From Pegoplata infirma (Eukaryota; Arthropoda; Insecta; Diptera; Anthomyiidae), in contig OY992536.1 of assembly GCA_963921195.1 (NCBI GenBank), positions 327,067,038 to 327,131,037 on the forward strand: a stretch of 64,000 nt of DNA, read 5' to 3'. Of the stretch, positions 22,931-34,428 are shown in pieces (position 1 is the first letter of the stretch; each line of letters begins with the position of its first letter). The position numbers and the translations under genes were made by a program. The notes under the pieces were generated by a model, which worked only from the letters and a program-made list of their open reading frames with translations, did no database searches and was not told the origin of the DNA.

Positions 22931-24646
22931 TACGGTATTTACTAGAGTTGTCAATTATTCGCCTTTCAACTTTGTTCGAATAATTCAAATAATTAATTTT
23001 CTTCGTTCGATCAAACGATTAAATCTTAAAAATTATTCGATTAATCGAGGAGAATAACGAATAAAAAAGTGGTTATTAAAAAATATTTTCATGAACAAAA
23101 GAATTAACAATTCATACAAAAACTTAAAAATAAAATAATTAATATTTTATTAACAAAAATTAGAAAAAAAACTTATAAATTAAATAATTGAATTTACTTT
23201 TTTAGGGTCGAACCAGAATCAAATGCGTAGCGCAAGACGTAAAAAAAAAACAAAAACAAACACATCAAATTTGAAATTTTTACGTCCGTTTGATTTAGGT
23301 AACTCACATTTAAATATTAGAAACTAAAAATTATTGGGCGTTACGCCTTACGCAACGTAATTTGATTCAGGTTGGACGCTAATATAAAAAATGCATAAAA
23401 AATTCAAAATTTTAATTATTTTAAGAAAATAGTAGGTGGTAATCGGCGAGGGACCTTGGAGGACACCTTTTCCCTCGTCATAAATTTTTACAAATTAATT
23501 TTTACGATATTTACACGTAATGGACCTCAGACTTTGTTTAACAAATATACAATCAAAATTTAAAAAGATTTGTTTTTCTGGTAGTGTTTTAGTTCTTTAG
23601 GAGGAAACATTTTTCCCCTCGTCCGATTTTGTTTCCGAACTTAACCAGCCTATGACATAAGATATAATAATGCCAAACTTCAGGAGTATAGCTCTTTTAT
23701 TTTGGACTGTATCGTGCCCTTCATAGGCGGACATCACTCGAATGTCTTAGAATCGATCACTGATCACTAATATATATACTTTATGGGGGCCTAGACCGAT
23801 ATTTCGATACTGTAGTATGAGTGTATAAAAAAAATTATTATTCGATTAATTGACATAAATTAATCGATTTATTCGTTATTCGAAAATCGTCATTTTTAAA
23901 TTAGTCGAACGAGAGTTTGGATTTGTTTGATCGATTAATCTAATTATTCTTAATCGGTTGACAACTCTAGTATTTACACCAACGAAAACAACTTGTTTTT
24001 GAATATTTTTTTGGTTTTTGGCAAAAACTACATGTATTTTCCATACAATTTAAAAGCTGCATTGCCAACTAAAACTGAACAAAAACTAGAATTTAGGTTG
24101 TGGTCTATGCTACTATTAATTCAGTGTGAATGTTTTTTTCAATTTTCTTTTGGTAAAAACGAATGTCAAAATAAAAATATTTGTTTTTTTTGTGAAATTA
24201 ATACTATGTTTAGACCAAACAAAAACTAACTTGTTTTTGGCAAAAAAGCATTTTGGAAAACCAAACTGTTTACACCGAATAAAAAGAGTTTTTGTTTGTC
24301 AAATCAAATTAATTATTTTCTAAATTCACTAAAAAACACAAAATTACAATAGCCACACGTTATTAAAAAAAATAAATTACACATTTATTTACTTTTTTAA
24401 AAGATTTGAATATTAATTTCACAAAAAACAAATATTTTTATTTTGACATTCGTTTTTACCAAAAGAAAATTGAAAAAAACATTCACACTGAATTAATAGT
24501 AGCATTGACCAGAAACTTAATTCTAGTTTTTGTCCAGTTTTAGTTGGCAACGCAGTTTTTAAATTGTATGGAAAATTTATGTAGTTTTTGCCAAAAACCA
24601 AAAAAATATTCAAAAACAAGTTGTTTTCGTTGGTGTAAATACCGTA
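22931..24646. mobile_element. Palindromic element starting TACGGTATTTACACC (A...A')
   Basis: The left end TACGGTATTTAC is cut by a hAT insertion and resumes with ACACCAACGAAAACAACTTG at about 23975. The complement, ending GGTGTAAATACCGTA, closes at 24646. Arm A (23976-24203) pairs with A' (24409-24646). The centre is occupied by block B (24204-24408), which is itself repeated inverted as B' after A' (see the next palindrome). The open frames at 23993-24323 and 24419-24619 are the same arm read twice. Confidence 0.7.
22943..23969. mobile_element. hAT-type element, TSD GTATTTAC
   Basis: The ends are TAGAGTTGTCAA and TTGACAACTCTA. GTATTTAC lies on both sides (22935-22942 and 23970-23977), a perfect 8-bp duplication that splits the host motif TACGGTATTTACACC. 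TAGAG fits YARNG. Arrays of TTATTCGA/TCGATTAAT sit just inside the ends. The middle (about 23440-23820) is a piece of the TATACCC family, with CGATCACTGATCA and a GACCGATATTTCGATAC stretch, so the element has captured or been invaded by other repeat DNA. Confidence 0.93.
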
Positions 24647-24860
24647 TAATATTCAAATCTTTTAAAAAAGTAAATAAATGTGTAATTTAATTTTTTTAAT
24701 AACGTGTGGCTATTGTAATTTTGTGTTTTTTAGTGAATTTAGAAAATAATTAATTGGATTTGACAAACAAAAACTCTTTTTATTCGGTGTAAACAGTTTG
24801 GTTTTCCAAAATGCATTTTTGCCAAAAACAAGTTAGTTTTTGTTTGGTCTAAACATAGTT
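24204..24860. repeat. Interleaved palindrome partner (B...B')
   Basis: Block B (24204-24408, starting TATGTTTAGACCAAAC) is the reverse complement of B' (24647-24860, ending GTTTGGTCTAAACATA). B lies inside the A...A' palindrome and B' outside it, giving the order A-B-A'-B'. Neither TSD nor terminal motif is certain. The blocks share GTTTACACC and GTTTTTGGCAAAAA with A, so A and B may be related. Confidence 0.75.
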
Positions 24861-25134
24861 AGGGAATTCACATGGGTATCGTATATGGTGTTGTATGTTG
24901 TATGTCCTATCTAAAAACATGGTTGGTTAAACTTTAAATTAATAATACGACACTTACACGATATGACGATACAACATTTATACCTCTGTTTTGTGTGCTA
25001 TTTTCAAGTATGCTAACAAGAAGAGAATCTAAGAGAAAATTATCAAATGAGCGATAAATAATTTTTACCAATCCTGTTTTTAGATAGGACATACAACATA
25101 TACAACAAATACGATACCCATGTGAATTCCCTAA
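24859..25134. mobile_element. 276-bp MITE, TTAGGGAATTCAC ends
   Basis: The terminal repeats run for about 55 bp: TTAGGGAATTCACATGGGTA then CGTAT on the left, and the complement on the right. The stretch CATACAACATA-TAGGACATA is shared in both arms. The last bases fit YARNG if the end is taken at TAGGG, but no 8-bp duplication is visible, so the class is open. The 75-codon minus frame at 24934-25161 crosses the right end. Confidence 0.8.
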
Positions 25135-25227
25135 GTATAAGTTCCATAAAGTGCTATCCATACAACCTATTCAGAAGTTTACGGTACACATGTTTTTTTT
25201 CGCTGGACATCTGGTGTGGAATGCCTC

Positions 25228-26334
25228 TTATATATCGGGGGGTTGGAGAATAAAAGTAAAAATATCTTTATGGTTAATTTTCGAAAAGATATTTATTTTA
25301 ATACGGGTCATTGAGGCCCAATTTTAAATGGACGTCTGGGTCTAACATGAATCGATTTTAGAAAAGATTACTGTAGCTCGAGGGCACATTTCTTTACTAT
25401 CCATTAGTATTGTAAGCACTGTGCTTTTAAACATTTTGTAAATAAATCAAATAGAAAATAATAAAAAATTTTATTATTCTGGGAACCTTAAAATTGAAAG
25501 TCGTGATTTTTATTGAAGCTTATAGTATGATATTGTCAAAGCAACAATTTTCAAGAAACAATTTATTTCTTTTTCTTATTTATTTTAATTACACAATGAT
25601 ACAAAATCTAACTTTCCGAATCGGAATGGAATAAAACCAAAATCAAAATATCAAAAAACTAAATCACTAGTGCTATTATTTTAACCATAGTAACTAATTT
25701 ACCTAAATTATGTGATAAATGTCACATCATCAAAAAATTGTTAAACGATGAACGACAATTATCGAAATAGTAAAATATTCATCAATCCATCCATCCATCC
25801 ATTTATCTAGTCATCCGTATTTTTACTTATTTGTGCTGTGTGCCATTGACCGTATGTCGTATGTAGTTTAATAAATATATTGACAATTTTTGTTTTTGTA
25901 GTTAAGTACCTTTGATGAATAAATAATTAAATATATATGATTTTTATTTTTTAACTAAATATAAATAAATACGTAATAACTTTTTTTTCACTAAATTAAA
26001 TAAAATTGTTTTTATGCTGTTACACACACTTAACAACTTCCTTCATGTTCTTAATTTCGAACTTTCAATTCTTTGTTGCCCTCCTTCAAGGAACTTCCTT
26101 GAAACTTTTGACATCGAAATGATCAGTTAAGAAACTAAAATTGTCAAAACTAAACATAATAATTTTACAAATAATGTTTATGTTTTTTATTACTATTTTA
26201 TTAAAAATGCATGTGCAGTACACAATATTATTTATTTTAAAATATTGTAATTGAACTTTGCAATTCAGAAAGAAAAATAAGTGTTAAAACTTAATGGTTT
26301 TATACAAATTTACGTATAATTAACAAAATTTACA
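25228..26334. other. AT-rich spacer with (ATCC)n
   Basis: No element ends or coding sequence are recognised. A short CCAT/ATCC tract lies at 25784-25804. The 63-codon minus frame at 26320-26511 overlaps the next repeat. Confidence 0.5.
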
Positions 26335-26685
26335 AAAAAATATATTTTTTTTATTTTTAGTCCATTTAATTAATTCTGAGAAATAATAGTTTTTTTTTGT
26401 ATAATTAGAAATCTGAAAATAATTGACAACACAGGCTAAGTGGAAATGTCGAATGCAGAAGCCATCCTTCCCGTCAGCACTCTTCGGTTTGTCACACTCA
26501 AAATGTGTCATATTAGAATCAGCTATTTAAGCGAACTTTAAATAAAAAAGACATTACCCAGATGTTATCCTTATTTTATTTTTAACTTTTTTTCAGCACA
26601 TTTGTAGTTTTTTCTCATTGTTGCCAACCCTTAGTTTTTTTCAGAAAAATTCAAGCAAAATATATAATTTTAATTCTGTTTTATA
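26335..26685 (+). repeat. Copy 1 of a 350-bp repeat (R1)
   Basis: This block matches 27760-27868 joined to 28473-28700 in the same orientation, and 28830-29140 inverted. Shared landmarks are GACAACACAGGCTAAGTGG, GTCAGCACTCTTCG and TCAGCTATTTAA. It keeps the uninterrupted site GGCTAAGTGG that is split by a CAAGG element in the second copy. Confidence 0.8.
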
Positions 26686-27729
26686 CAGGGTGATTCAGTC
26701 ACGACCCGCCGAATTTTACCAGCGTATTCCTTGGATCATTTCATGAAAATATATCCATTACGACCATCCCCCTGAAATGCAAGTGTGCGAAATGGTAGTG
26801 GTTTGAAAATTTTCGGATTGGTGGTTGGAGGGTAGTAGGGTAAAATTGATAACTTCTGAACCTGGGGTCCGATTTTTTATTTTTTGGGCTTGTTGGAAAG
26901 TTCATTAGGAGACCTTTCAGAATCAATAACAAAAAAATTAAAATAAAGTGAAATTGTCGAGATACAGAGCTTTTAAAAATAAAATTTGAATAAAAGACAT
27001 AAAAATTTGCACATAACCTCAATTTATTCAGCCAGATGGCAGGTAACTTATATTTTTTTCTCTCTTAAAAAATAGCCCTACGTCTTACCTTTCCAAAATG
27101 CCCTAAATGAAGACCAGAAGTCTTTCTTTCTTATTTCTAAAGTTATGACCATTTGACTGAAATACAAACAATTTTTTTTGGGTTTGGAAGCGAAATAACA
27201 GCACACATTCATTTGTTTTTGTAAATTAACAAGTTTAAGATTTTATTTTATTAAAATTTTTGGAAGGCAAATGGTCATAACTTTGGAACGGTAAGACCTC
27301 TGGGCTTCTTTTAGGGCATTTTGGAAAGGTAAGACGTAGGGCTATCTTTTAAGAGAATAAAAAACATAAGTTACCTGCCATCTGGCTGAGCAAATTGACC
27401 TTGTGTGCAAATTCTTATGTCTTCTTTTTCAAATTTTATTCTTAAAAGCTCTGTATCTCGACGATTTCACTTTATTTTAATTTTTTTGTTATTGATTTTG
27501 AAAGGTCTCCTAATGAACTTTCCAACAAGCCCAAAAACAAAAATCGGACCCCAGGATCAGAAGTTATCAATTTTACCCTACTACCCTCCAACCACCAATC
27601 AGAAAATTTTCAAACCGCTGCCATTTCGCACACTTGCATTTTCGTAGATGGTCGTAATGGACATATTTTCATGAAATGAGCCACGAAATACGCTGGTAAA
27701 ATTCGGCGGGTCGTGACTGAATCACCCTG
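26686..27729. mobile_element. TA-flanked palindromic element, CAGGGTGATTC ends
   Basis: The ends are CAGGGTGATTCAGTCACGAC and its complement, with TA on both sides (26684-26685 and 27730-27731). The arms remain paired for nearly 500 bp, meeting near 27200. TA target and CAGGGTG ends suggest Tc1/mariner type. The frames at 26741-27022 (minus) and 27405-27647 (plus) give almost the same protein because they are the two arms of the palindrome, not two genes. Confidence 0.88.
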
Positions 27730-27739
27730 TATATTGTTG

Positions 27740-29140
27740 GACTTTATATTTTATAACTGAAGTTTTTATTTATTTCGGTTTGAGTCCATATTAATTATTT
27801 CTGAGAAATAATTATTTTTGTTGTACAATGAGAAAATCTGAAAAAAATTAATTGACAACACAGGCTAACAAGGGAAGTCTCCCTGGTGTCACCCTCCGAT
27901 CTTCATGAAATTTGGATATGTTGTTAAGAACGAAAATTAATTCGACACGTATTTTTTTTTAGCGGCCCAAACTCATTTTTATGGGGGGTCGATTTGTATG
28001 GGGGGAAATTGACCTTTTTCAGTTTTTTACGATTTACGTCTATTTAAACAAAATTAATATAGGCATGTGGGGTATCAGATTAAAGGTATTAAAAATACCT
28101 ATCTCGTGGTGCTAACAACGGGCCAAAGAAGTTGATATTTTTCGACTTATTAACAAAAATGTCCTAAAATTTTGGTATTTTACTCAATATGACAAAAAGT
28201 TGCGCATGTTTGGACACGTTCTTAGCACACATACTTAGATAGGTTTTCCAAAGACCTTTCATTTGGTATTTAACATGACTAGGTTTCTTTGCATAATATA
28301 GGAGATAAACGAAAAAAACTGAAAAATGGCCTTGTCTTCCACCCTCCTTTTTACCCCCTAAATATGAATTTGGGCCGCTAAAAAAAAATACGTGTCCCTT
28401 TATTTTTTCTGATCTACAAAATAAAACCAATTCCATAAAGATCCGCGGGTGACACTAGGGAGACTTCCCTTGTAAGTGGAGATGTCGACAGCTTTCGGAA
28501 GAAGCCACCCTTCCTTCGTCAGCACTCTTCGATTGTCACTGTAGGTGTGTAAGATTAAGATCAGCTATTTAAACGTACATTAAGGTGAAAAAGCGGACGG
28601 GAATTATATCACATTTCATTACCCATATGTTACGTTTAGCACGAACTTAATGAATCTATTTTTAACTTTTTTTTCCAATACAGTTGTAATTTCTTACACT
28701 GTAGTAGATTTTCTCAGAGTTGCAACCCTTAGTAGGACTTTTCAAGTCTTGAAAAATGTCCGTTAGGTTTGAATTTATATTTCGTATTTCTAATTCTTAG
28801 AAATATTACTAAATTGCATAAAAAAGTTAAAAATAGATTCATTAAGTTCGTGCTAAACGTAACATATGGGTAATGAAATGTGATATAATTCCCGTCCGCT
28901 TTTTTACCTTAATGTACGTTTAAATAGCTGATCTTAATCTTACACACCTACAGTGACAATCGAAGAGTGCTGACGAAGGAAGGGTGGCTTCTTCCGAAAG
29001 CTGTCGACATCTCCACTTAGCCTGTGTTGTCAATTAATTTTTTTCAGATTTTCTCATTGTACAACAAAAATAATTATTTCTCAGAAATAATTAATATGGA
29101 CTCAAACCGAAATAAATAAAAACTTCAGTTACAAAATATA
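27740..29140. repeat. Inverted R1 pair forming a 1.4-kb palindrome
   Basis: The left arm (27740-27868 plus 28473-28680) is matched by the right arm (28825-29140) with few differences over about 320 bp. They share CCCGTCCGCTTTTTTACCTT, TCAGCTATTTAA and GTCGACATCTCCACTTAGCC on one strand. A spacer of about 140 bp (28685-28825) separates the arms. The left arm is interrupted by the CAAGG element at 27869-28472. Confidence 0.88.
27869..28472. mobile_element. CAAGG-family palindrome, copy 3, with empty sites
   Basis: The 604-bp element has ends CAAGGGAAGTCTCCC and complement, with TAA on both sides (27866-27868 and 28473-28475). Two paralogous R1 copies hold the empty site GGCTAAGTGG (26430s and, inverted, 29010s), which proves the insertion and the 3-bp duplication. 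The arms share a block reading TTTAGCGGCCCAAA and ATACGTGTC. The 90-codon minus frame at 28164-28436 lies in an arm. Confidence 0.93.
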
Positions 29141-29175
29141 TAATTTTTTGTTAGGAAAATTACAAGGCATGCCTT

Positions 29176-29679
29176 CACAGAAAAAAAACGAATTGTTATA
29201 TTGACCCCCATATTTGTGAATACAATTAACTTTTTCACTGAAAGTGCTTCTATACGGAAATTTGTGATATCAATTAACGTTTGTAAATATTGATTGTTGA
29301 AAAAAAAATTTAAAAAAATTGATAAACGATTTTGTAATAGTTCTCTAAAATTATTATTTGTACAGACAAACGAACAAAATCTTAAATTTTTTTTCAACAA
29401 AGAAATTCAACAAACACAAACACAATTTGTTGATTTGACAAACTTAAAAAATCTTATTTTTTTTCAACAAAGAAATTCAACAAACACAAAAACTATTTGT
29501 TGACATGATAAAATAATTTTGAAATAAAATTACTTGACTAATTTTGTTGAAAACAAAATCGAAATTTTGTATTATGGACTAACATGCGGTAATTTTTACT
29601 AAATGTTTGGTTGATATCATGTTTTGTTGATTTACAATTGATGTTTGTTGATTTAAATTTGACGATTTTGTTTTCTGTG
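29176..29679. mobile_element. CACAG-type element, copy 1
   Basis: It runs from CACAGAAAAAAAACG to TTTTGTTTTCTGTG. The sequence is the complement of the copy at 42602-43519, including AATATGGGGGTCAATATAAC-type and TTGTAAATCAACA-type blocks. Inside, a 60-bp unit with CAACAAAGAAATTCAACAAA occurs twice (about 29394 and 29464). Flanks are TT on both sides rather than TA. Confidence 0.7.
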
Positions 29680-30144
29680 TTGTAATTAGATTTTACTAGT
29701 ACCTATAATATATACCACACCTTTCCTAAAATTTAATTTATTTTTTAAGAATTTTTGTTATACAGAAAAAAAAAATATTTTTACTACAAAACCTATTCTG
29801 AATTTAAAACTATTTCTTTTAGTGGATTCTAATTTAAACCAAAAATCCTTCTATAAACTAGTTATAAAAATAGCAATTTATAATCATTTTATATAGAACA
29901 TCAATTATGTTTGAATTTTAATGAATTTTAACAAGTGCTTTAATTCTAGACTCGTGTTTGGATTCAAAAACCTGCAATAAAATAAGGAATTTTACTATAG
30001 GGTTAACCAACAATCAGTGTAGAATTTGAAATATAATATATTCTGAAAATGGAATACACCATTGCCAGACGTAATTAAATTAAAATTTAAGAAAATATCA
30101 ACAGAAATTCACAAAATATATATCAGCAATTGTCAAAAACTTTT
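29680..30144. other. AT-rich spacer, nothing recognised
   Basis: No inverted repeat, tRNA-like box or coding frame is visible in this stretch. Confidence 0.5.
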
Positions 30145-31133
30145 TATACCCTACACCACACTGTGGTACAGGGTATAATGAGTTTGTGCTGATGTTTGTA
30201 ACTACCCGAAATATTGGTCCTGGACCCACATTTATGTATACCGATCGACTTAGAATCACTTTTTGAGTCGATTTAGCGATGTCCGTCCGTCCGTCTGTCT
30301 GTCAATGTAAACGGTGTAAACACGATACAGGTCGCAATTCTCGATCAATTGACTTGAAATTTAAAACTTAAGCCTCCTTTGGCCCAAGGACGAAGCCTAT
30401 TGAAATTGGAAAAAATCGGTCCATATTTAGACCTATTCCCCATACAAAGGTCCTCTTTAGTTTTGGCTCAAATGACTCTAATAGTCGCATTTTAAAAGGT
30501 ATCTTTTAAATTAATTAATGTTTTATACACGCAAATCACCATTCCGAATTTTAAAGAAATCGAACCAGTTCTTCTAGTAGCCCCCATACAAACCACCTTC
30601 CCGATTTTCACATAAATCTCTCAATTTTCATGAAAATAGAAAATATTTAATTAAAATTCTGTTTGTGTACACCCTAAAAAAATGAGTCCAGTTTCCTACT
30701 ATAAATTGGGTAAATTTCAACAAATTCAAAAAATATACTACTATAAATTGAGTAAATTTCCAATATTTTTAAGTAGAATTACGCAATTTGTGTAAATTTA
30801 CCCAATTTATAGTAGGAAACTGAAATCATTTTAATTAGAGGGTATGTTAAACGCGTACTTTAATAACCTTATCAAATCTAATTATCATCGGACCATTTTG
30901 GACTTAGATCCCATGTGGAAATTTCGCCCGATATTCAGTTGAAGCGATTTATTGTCAACAAAAAGAAGCCTATTCCACTCAAATTTGATTAGTGATTGCT
31001 TTTTACAATTATTAAAGATTTGACAAAATATAGATCTAATCAGTCCATGTTTGAACTTGGGACCCATGGTCCGGGAAACTCTGGTGTAGGGTATTATATG
31101 GTCGGTCTTGACCGACTATAACTTTCTTACTTG
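30145..31133 (-). mobile_element. TATACCC-family repeat (variant A), full length
   Basis: One end is TATACCCTACACCACACTG followed by its partial complement TGTGGTACAGGGTATA. The other end has GGTGTAGGGTATTATATGG, a hairpin GTCGGTC-TT-GACCGAC and the terminus CTTTCTTACTTG. The interior contains short GTCCGTCCGTCTGTC repeats. A small MITE (30668-30845) lies inside. The layout (hairpin a few bases from one end, no terminal duplication) resembles a non-autonomous Helitron or Helentron, but no CTRR end or replicase is seen, so the class is tentative. Confidence 0.65.
30668..30845. mobile_element. 178-bp MITE inside the TATACCC repeat
   Basis: The arms share CAGTTTCCTACTATAAATTG and its complement, with ACCCTAAAAAAATGA at the left edge and TCATTTTAATTAGAGGGT at the right. 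TA is present at both outer edges, but the last few bases of the two ends do not match cleanly, so exact borders are uncertain. Confidence 0.6.
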
Positions 31134-31331
31134 TTATACTTGTGATTTTCTCTTAATTTCTCAATAACTTTTTTATATCCTCCAACCTAGAGTTTGCAAA
31201 ACGATTAAAATCGTAGTCGTAATCGCGATTAATCGCACCAATTAATCGTAATCGACAAAAAAAGTCATGCGATTACGATTAATCATTTTCTATAAAATAC
31301 ACTGTTTTTAAAACGATTTTAAAATATATTA

Positions 31332-32405
31332 TAGGGATGTGCGATTAATCGAATAATTAATTTTTTGATTAATCAGTATTTTGATTAATCAATTAATCGA
31401 TTAATCATACTTTATGATTAATCAGAACTATGATTAATAAAGTAATTTCAATTTTGAATATTCAAATTTGAATAATTTTATTCAATTTTGAAAAATCTTG
31501 AAAAAAAACAAAAATAGAAAAATATTTTGTACAAATTTTTAGATTGAAATAAAAATAGCTTTATTAAATATGTATGTATGTATATGTAAGTCCAACGAAA
31601 GGACAAGATTGGGTCTATACATTTAAGGCAGAATGATATGCTTCCAAAACATGCGCGTTGCATCTGACAATAAGATCCGCATATCATTCTAATGCACCCA
31701 TGTTCAATGTAATTATTAAAGTTTAATGGTTCACTGCGACGAAAGAGTCACAGATCATGTGCAATATGTTTTTGGCCCCGGCTGCATATACGTACTATGT
31801 AATGGCCCCATTATATTAATATTTAGGTCAATAAATGTTTGAAGTCATATGGGATCCACTTCTTTTTAGATTTAATATTTATTCGACACAAAATTTATTT
31901 AACTTTCTCAAAATCTGTGGATTTTATTTAACTGTTGAGATTTTATAGCATCTTCTAAAAGATACCACATTACGAGATTTTTTATAGATGATCTGCCCGG
32001 ATCTTCTTTAATACAGAAGGGTTTATTTGAATTTGGGTTAAGAATTAGGGTCCAAGTTAGTTTAAAGATTTATTAAAACGTTGAAGCTTTTAACTTTCTT
32101 AAAATATCTTTAAAAGCATTTTAAAATGTATGTATGTATTTACAAAATTGTTCAAGCCCAAAAAATTAAAAAGCAAAACAAAAAATAACAAAATATAAAC
32201 AAACAAAATTTATTCAATTATTCAAATTTTTGAATATTCAACTTTCTGATTAATCAATTAATCATGAGTTTTGATTATTCAAAACTGAAATTAATCGATT
32301 AATCATTGTTTTGATTAATCAGAATTTATGATTAATCGATTAATTGATTAATCAGAATTTTGATTAATCAGAGTGTTCGAATAATCGATTAATCGCACAT
32401 CCCTA
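31332..32405. mobile_element. hAT-type element, TSD ATATATTA (inner)
   Basis: The ends are TAGGGATGTGCGATTAATCG and the complement CGATTAATCGCACATCCCTA, with ATATATTA on both sides (31324-31331 and 32406-32413). Both ends carry arrays of TTTTGATTAATCA (more than ten GATTAATC motifs). The middle is AT-rich with a few TATG repeats and no transposase. Its subterminal motif is the same kind as in the element that hosts it, so the two are probably related. Confidence 0.94.
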
Positions 32406-32959
32406 ATATATTATATTGGCCTACGAACATTTAACTTATTTGCAATTTCTCTTTTTTTTTCTCGAAAAAGTAATTTAAATTTAAAGTAAAATTTAAGTTT
32501 TCATCCTAGTAACCCCACAATTTTGTTTTAAAAATAATCCAAAAGGATTTGTCTGGATTTAGTCAAAAAATTCTGCACGAATCAAACGTATCAAAAAACA
32601 TATTTTTGCTGGTTGCAGACTGAAGACGCTCTTTCTAAATTTCCTTATGAATTTTCTAACAATCAGCTCTTCAGTGGCCATTGGCAGGTATTCTGATACG
32701 AAATTCGAAAGATTATAGTTTTCGGGACGCCCAAATATATACACATAAAAGTAATTTTTGTGGAATGTTTTTTTTTTTTTACCAAATGATCCTTCATTAA
32801 AAATTTCAAGAGTCTAGGATCGTTATTTCATAAAATATAAAAAGGACAAAAAGCACACTTTTTTTTACCAATTTACGACCCTTAGAAATTAAATTTATAA
32901 CAAGTACATTTTTTCCGACGGTTTTTTTACCAAAGGATCCTGTATTCCAAATTTTACAC

Positions 32960-33657
32960 ATTTTTGTCCCCTTAACAATTTATTAAAATCCGGCCACACT
33001 TTTTTTATTATTTTTTTTAGTTAAGATGTTTGTCTATCCACATAAAAAATTCAGGAGGGCTTTTTTCGTATTTTTCGAGAAAATCGTATTGGATATCAGA
33101 AAAATTCTATAATTTTCTTGTATTTTATTGTCAGCACCGCGTATGAGTAACGACTATTTGCGAAACCAATGAATTTTCGTTACTCATACGCGGTGTTGAC
33201 ACAGCAAATACAAGAGAATTGCAGAATTTTTAGGAAATCTAATATTCAAATGCTATTTTCTCGAAAAATACGAAAATTTTTTTGTGTGAATAGACAAACA
33301 TCTAAACTTAAAATAAATGTGGCCGGATTTTTGATAAATTTACTTTTTTAAGAAATTAAAACTTTCAGAACGGTTTCTGAAAATTTTCCAAAATAAAAAT
33401 TTTTAGTAAAAAGCCCATACAAAAATATACATGAATGTTACTTTTTGCGATTGTGGTGCATTTCGTAAATTTTATAAATATTTAATTAATAGAACTCGAC
33501 ACAATTTTGGCAATTTTTCCAATATTTAACCACGCTCACTAGTTTTTTAAAAAATTGAAAAACCAAAAACCCAATTTTCTTAGTTTCATATAGGGCTATC
33601 TATACCACCTATTCAGACATTCATGGGACATATGTTTTTTTCACAGGACATTTGGTG
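32960..33657 (-). repeat. GAGGCATTCC foldback fragment
   Basis: Blocks AAATCCGGCCAC, GTTTGTCTATCCACA, the self-complementary GTTACTCATACGCGGTG region and the final GGACATTTGGTGTG match the family. The left outer end is missing and the right end stops before GAATGCCTC. Confidence 0.65.
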
Positions 33658-34428
33658 TGAAAAGATAATTTTATTGCATAAAATATATATTTTTTTATTT
33701 TCGTACAATATTTCGTAAACTTTAAAAGAGTTTTTTTTAATATACTATTGCAATAATATTTATTTAAAAAACTCGATTAATCGATAATCGCGATTAACGG
33801 CTATTTTTTTAATCGTAATCTCGATTATGAAATATCTCGATTATTTGCAAACTCTACTCCAACCACAGTATGGGGGTATACCCACTTTGTCATTCCGTTT
33901 GTAACGCATCGAAATATCGGTCGGGGACCCTATATATTATTGAACCATGATCGATTCTAAGACATTCTATGAATGTCCGTCCACCCGTCCGTCTGTCTGT
34001 CTGTAGATAACACAATGCAATCCAAAATAAAAGAGCTAGGATCCTGAAGTTAGGCACGAATATGTCTTATGGTCATAGGCAAGATAGGTTCGTAAACGAA
34101 AAAAAAAAACATTTTTATGGAAGAAGAAGTTCAAAGTCCTGTAGTTGGACCCAATGAAAATGAATTAGTTAAAATTTATCGTGAGAGGGAAAGGGGACCT
34201 TACAAAAATGTTTGATAAACTTATTTTTTTTCAATTTCGTGGTTTTCTAATTGTAGCTTTTGGTACAAACTGTAATTTCAATATTGAAGTACCCATTGCA
34301 AAAGCCATTGCAAGTGCGCACAATTTGAGCTTGATTTGAGTGTTGTACTTTTAATTACGAAGCTCAAGCTTTCCAAACGAAGAAAGCTAAATGCCTGCGA
34401 ATTTTGTACTCTTGCCCAAAACACTAAG

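Larger units (their letters stand above)
21921..25227. mobile_element. GAGGCATTCC foldback, copy 2 (heavily interrupted)
   Basis: The left end is ACATTCCACACCAAATGTCC (the first GAG is lost) and the right end is GGTGTGGAATGCCTC at 25227. The core 21930-22930 folds on itself around about 22460, pairing GTGGCCGGATTTTTGAT and CATCTAAATTTA blocks. The final arm near 25140-25227 is separated from the core by the nested insertions at 22931-25134. Confidence 0.75.
31188..33856. mobile_element. hAT-type element, TSD CTCCAACC (outer)
   Basis: The ends are TAGAGTTTGCAAA and TTTGCAAACTCTA, with CTCCAACC on both sides (31180-31187 and 33857-33864). TAGAG fits YARNG. Arrays of CGATTAATCG/GATTACGATT lie inside both ends. 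The 2669-bp interior is not a transposase: it contains a second hAT at 31332-32405, a GAGGCATTCC fragment at about 32960-33657 and AT-rich filler. Confidence 0.92.
31168..34216 (-). mobile_element. TATACCC-family repeat (variant B), split by a hAT
   Basis: The short left piece TTTTATATCCTCCAACC (31171-31187) continues at 33857 as CTCCAACCACAGTATGGGGG, then GTCATTCCGT, GACCGATATTTCGATGC-like text in complement, and a GTCCGTCC tract. It fades out near 34216 without the hairpin end. The insertion of the hAT at 31188-33856 duplicated CTCCAACC. Confidence 0.75.

Noticed and set aside
26741..27647. Two related genes on opposite strands (93 and 80 codons)
   Set aside because: The frames are the two arms of one palindromic element read from each side; stops and length differ freely.
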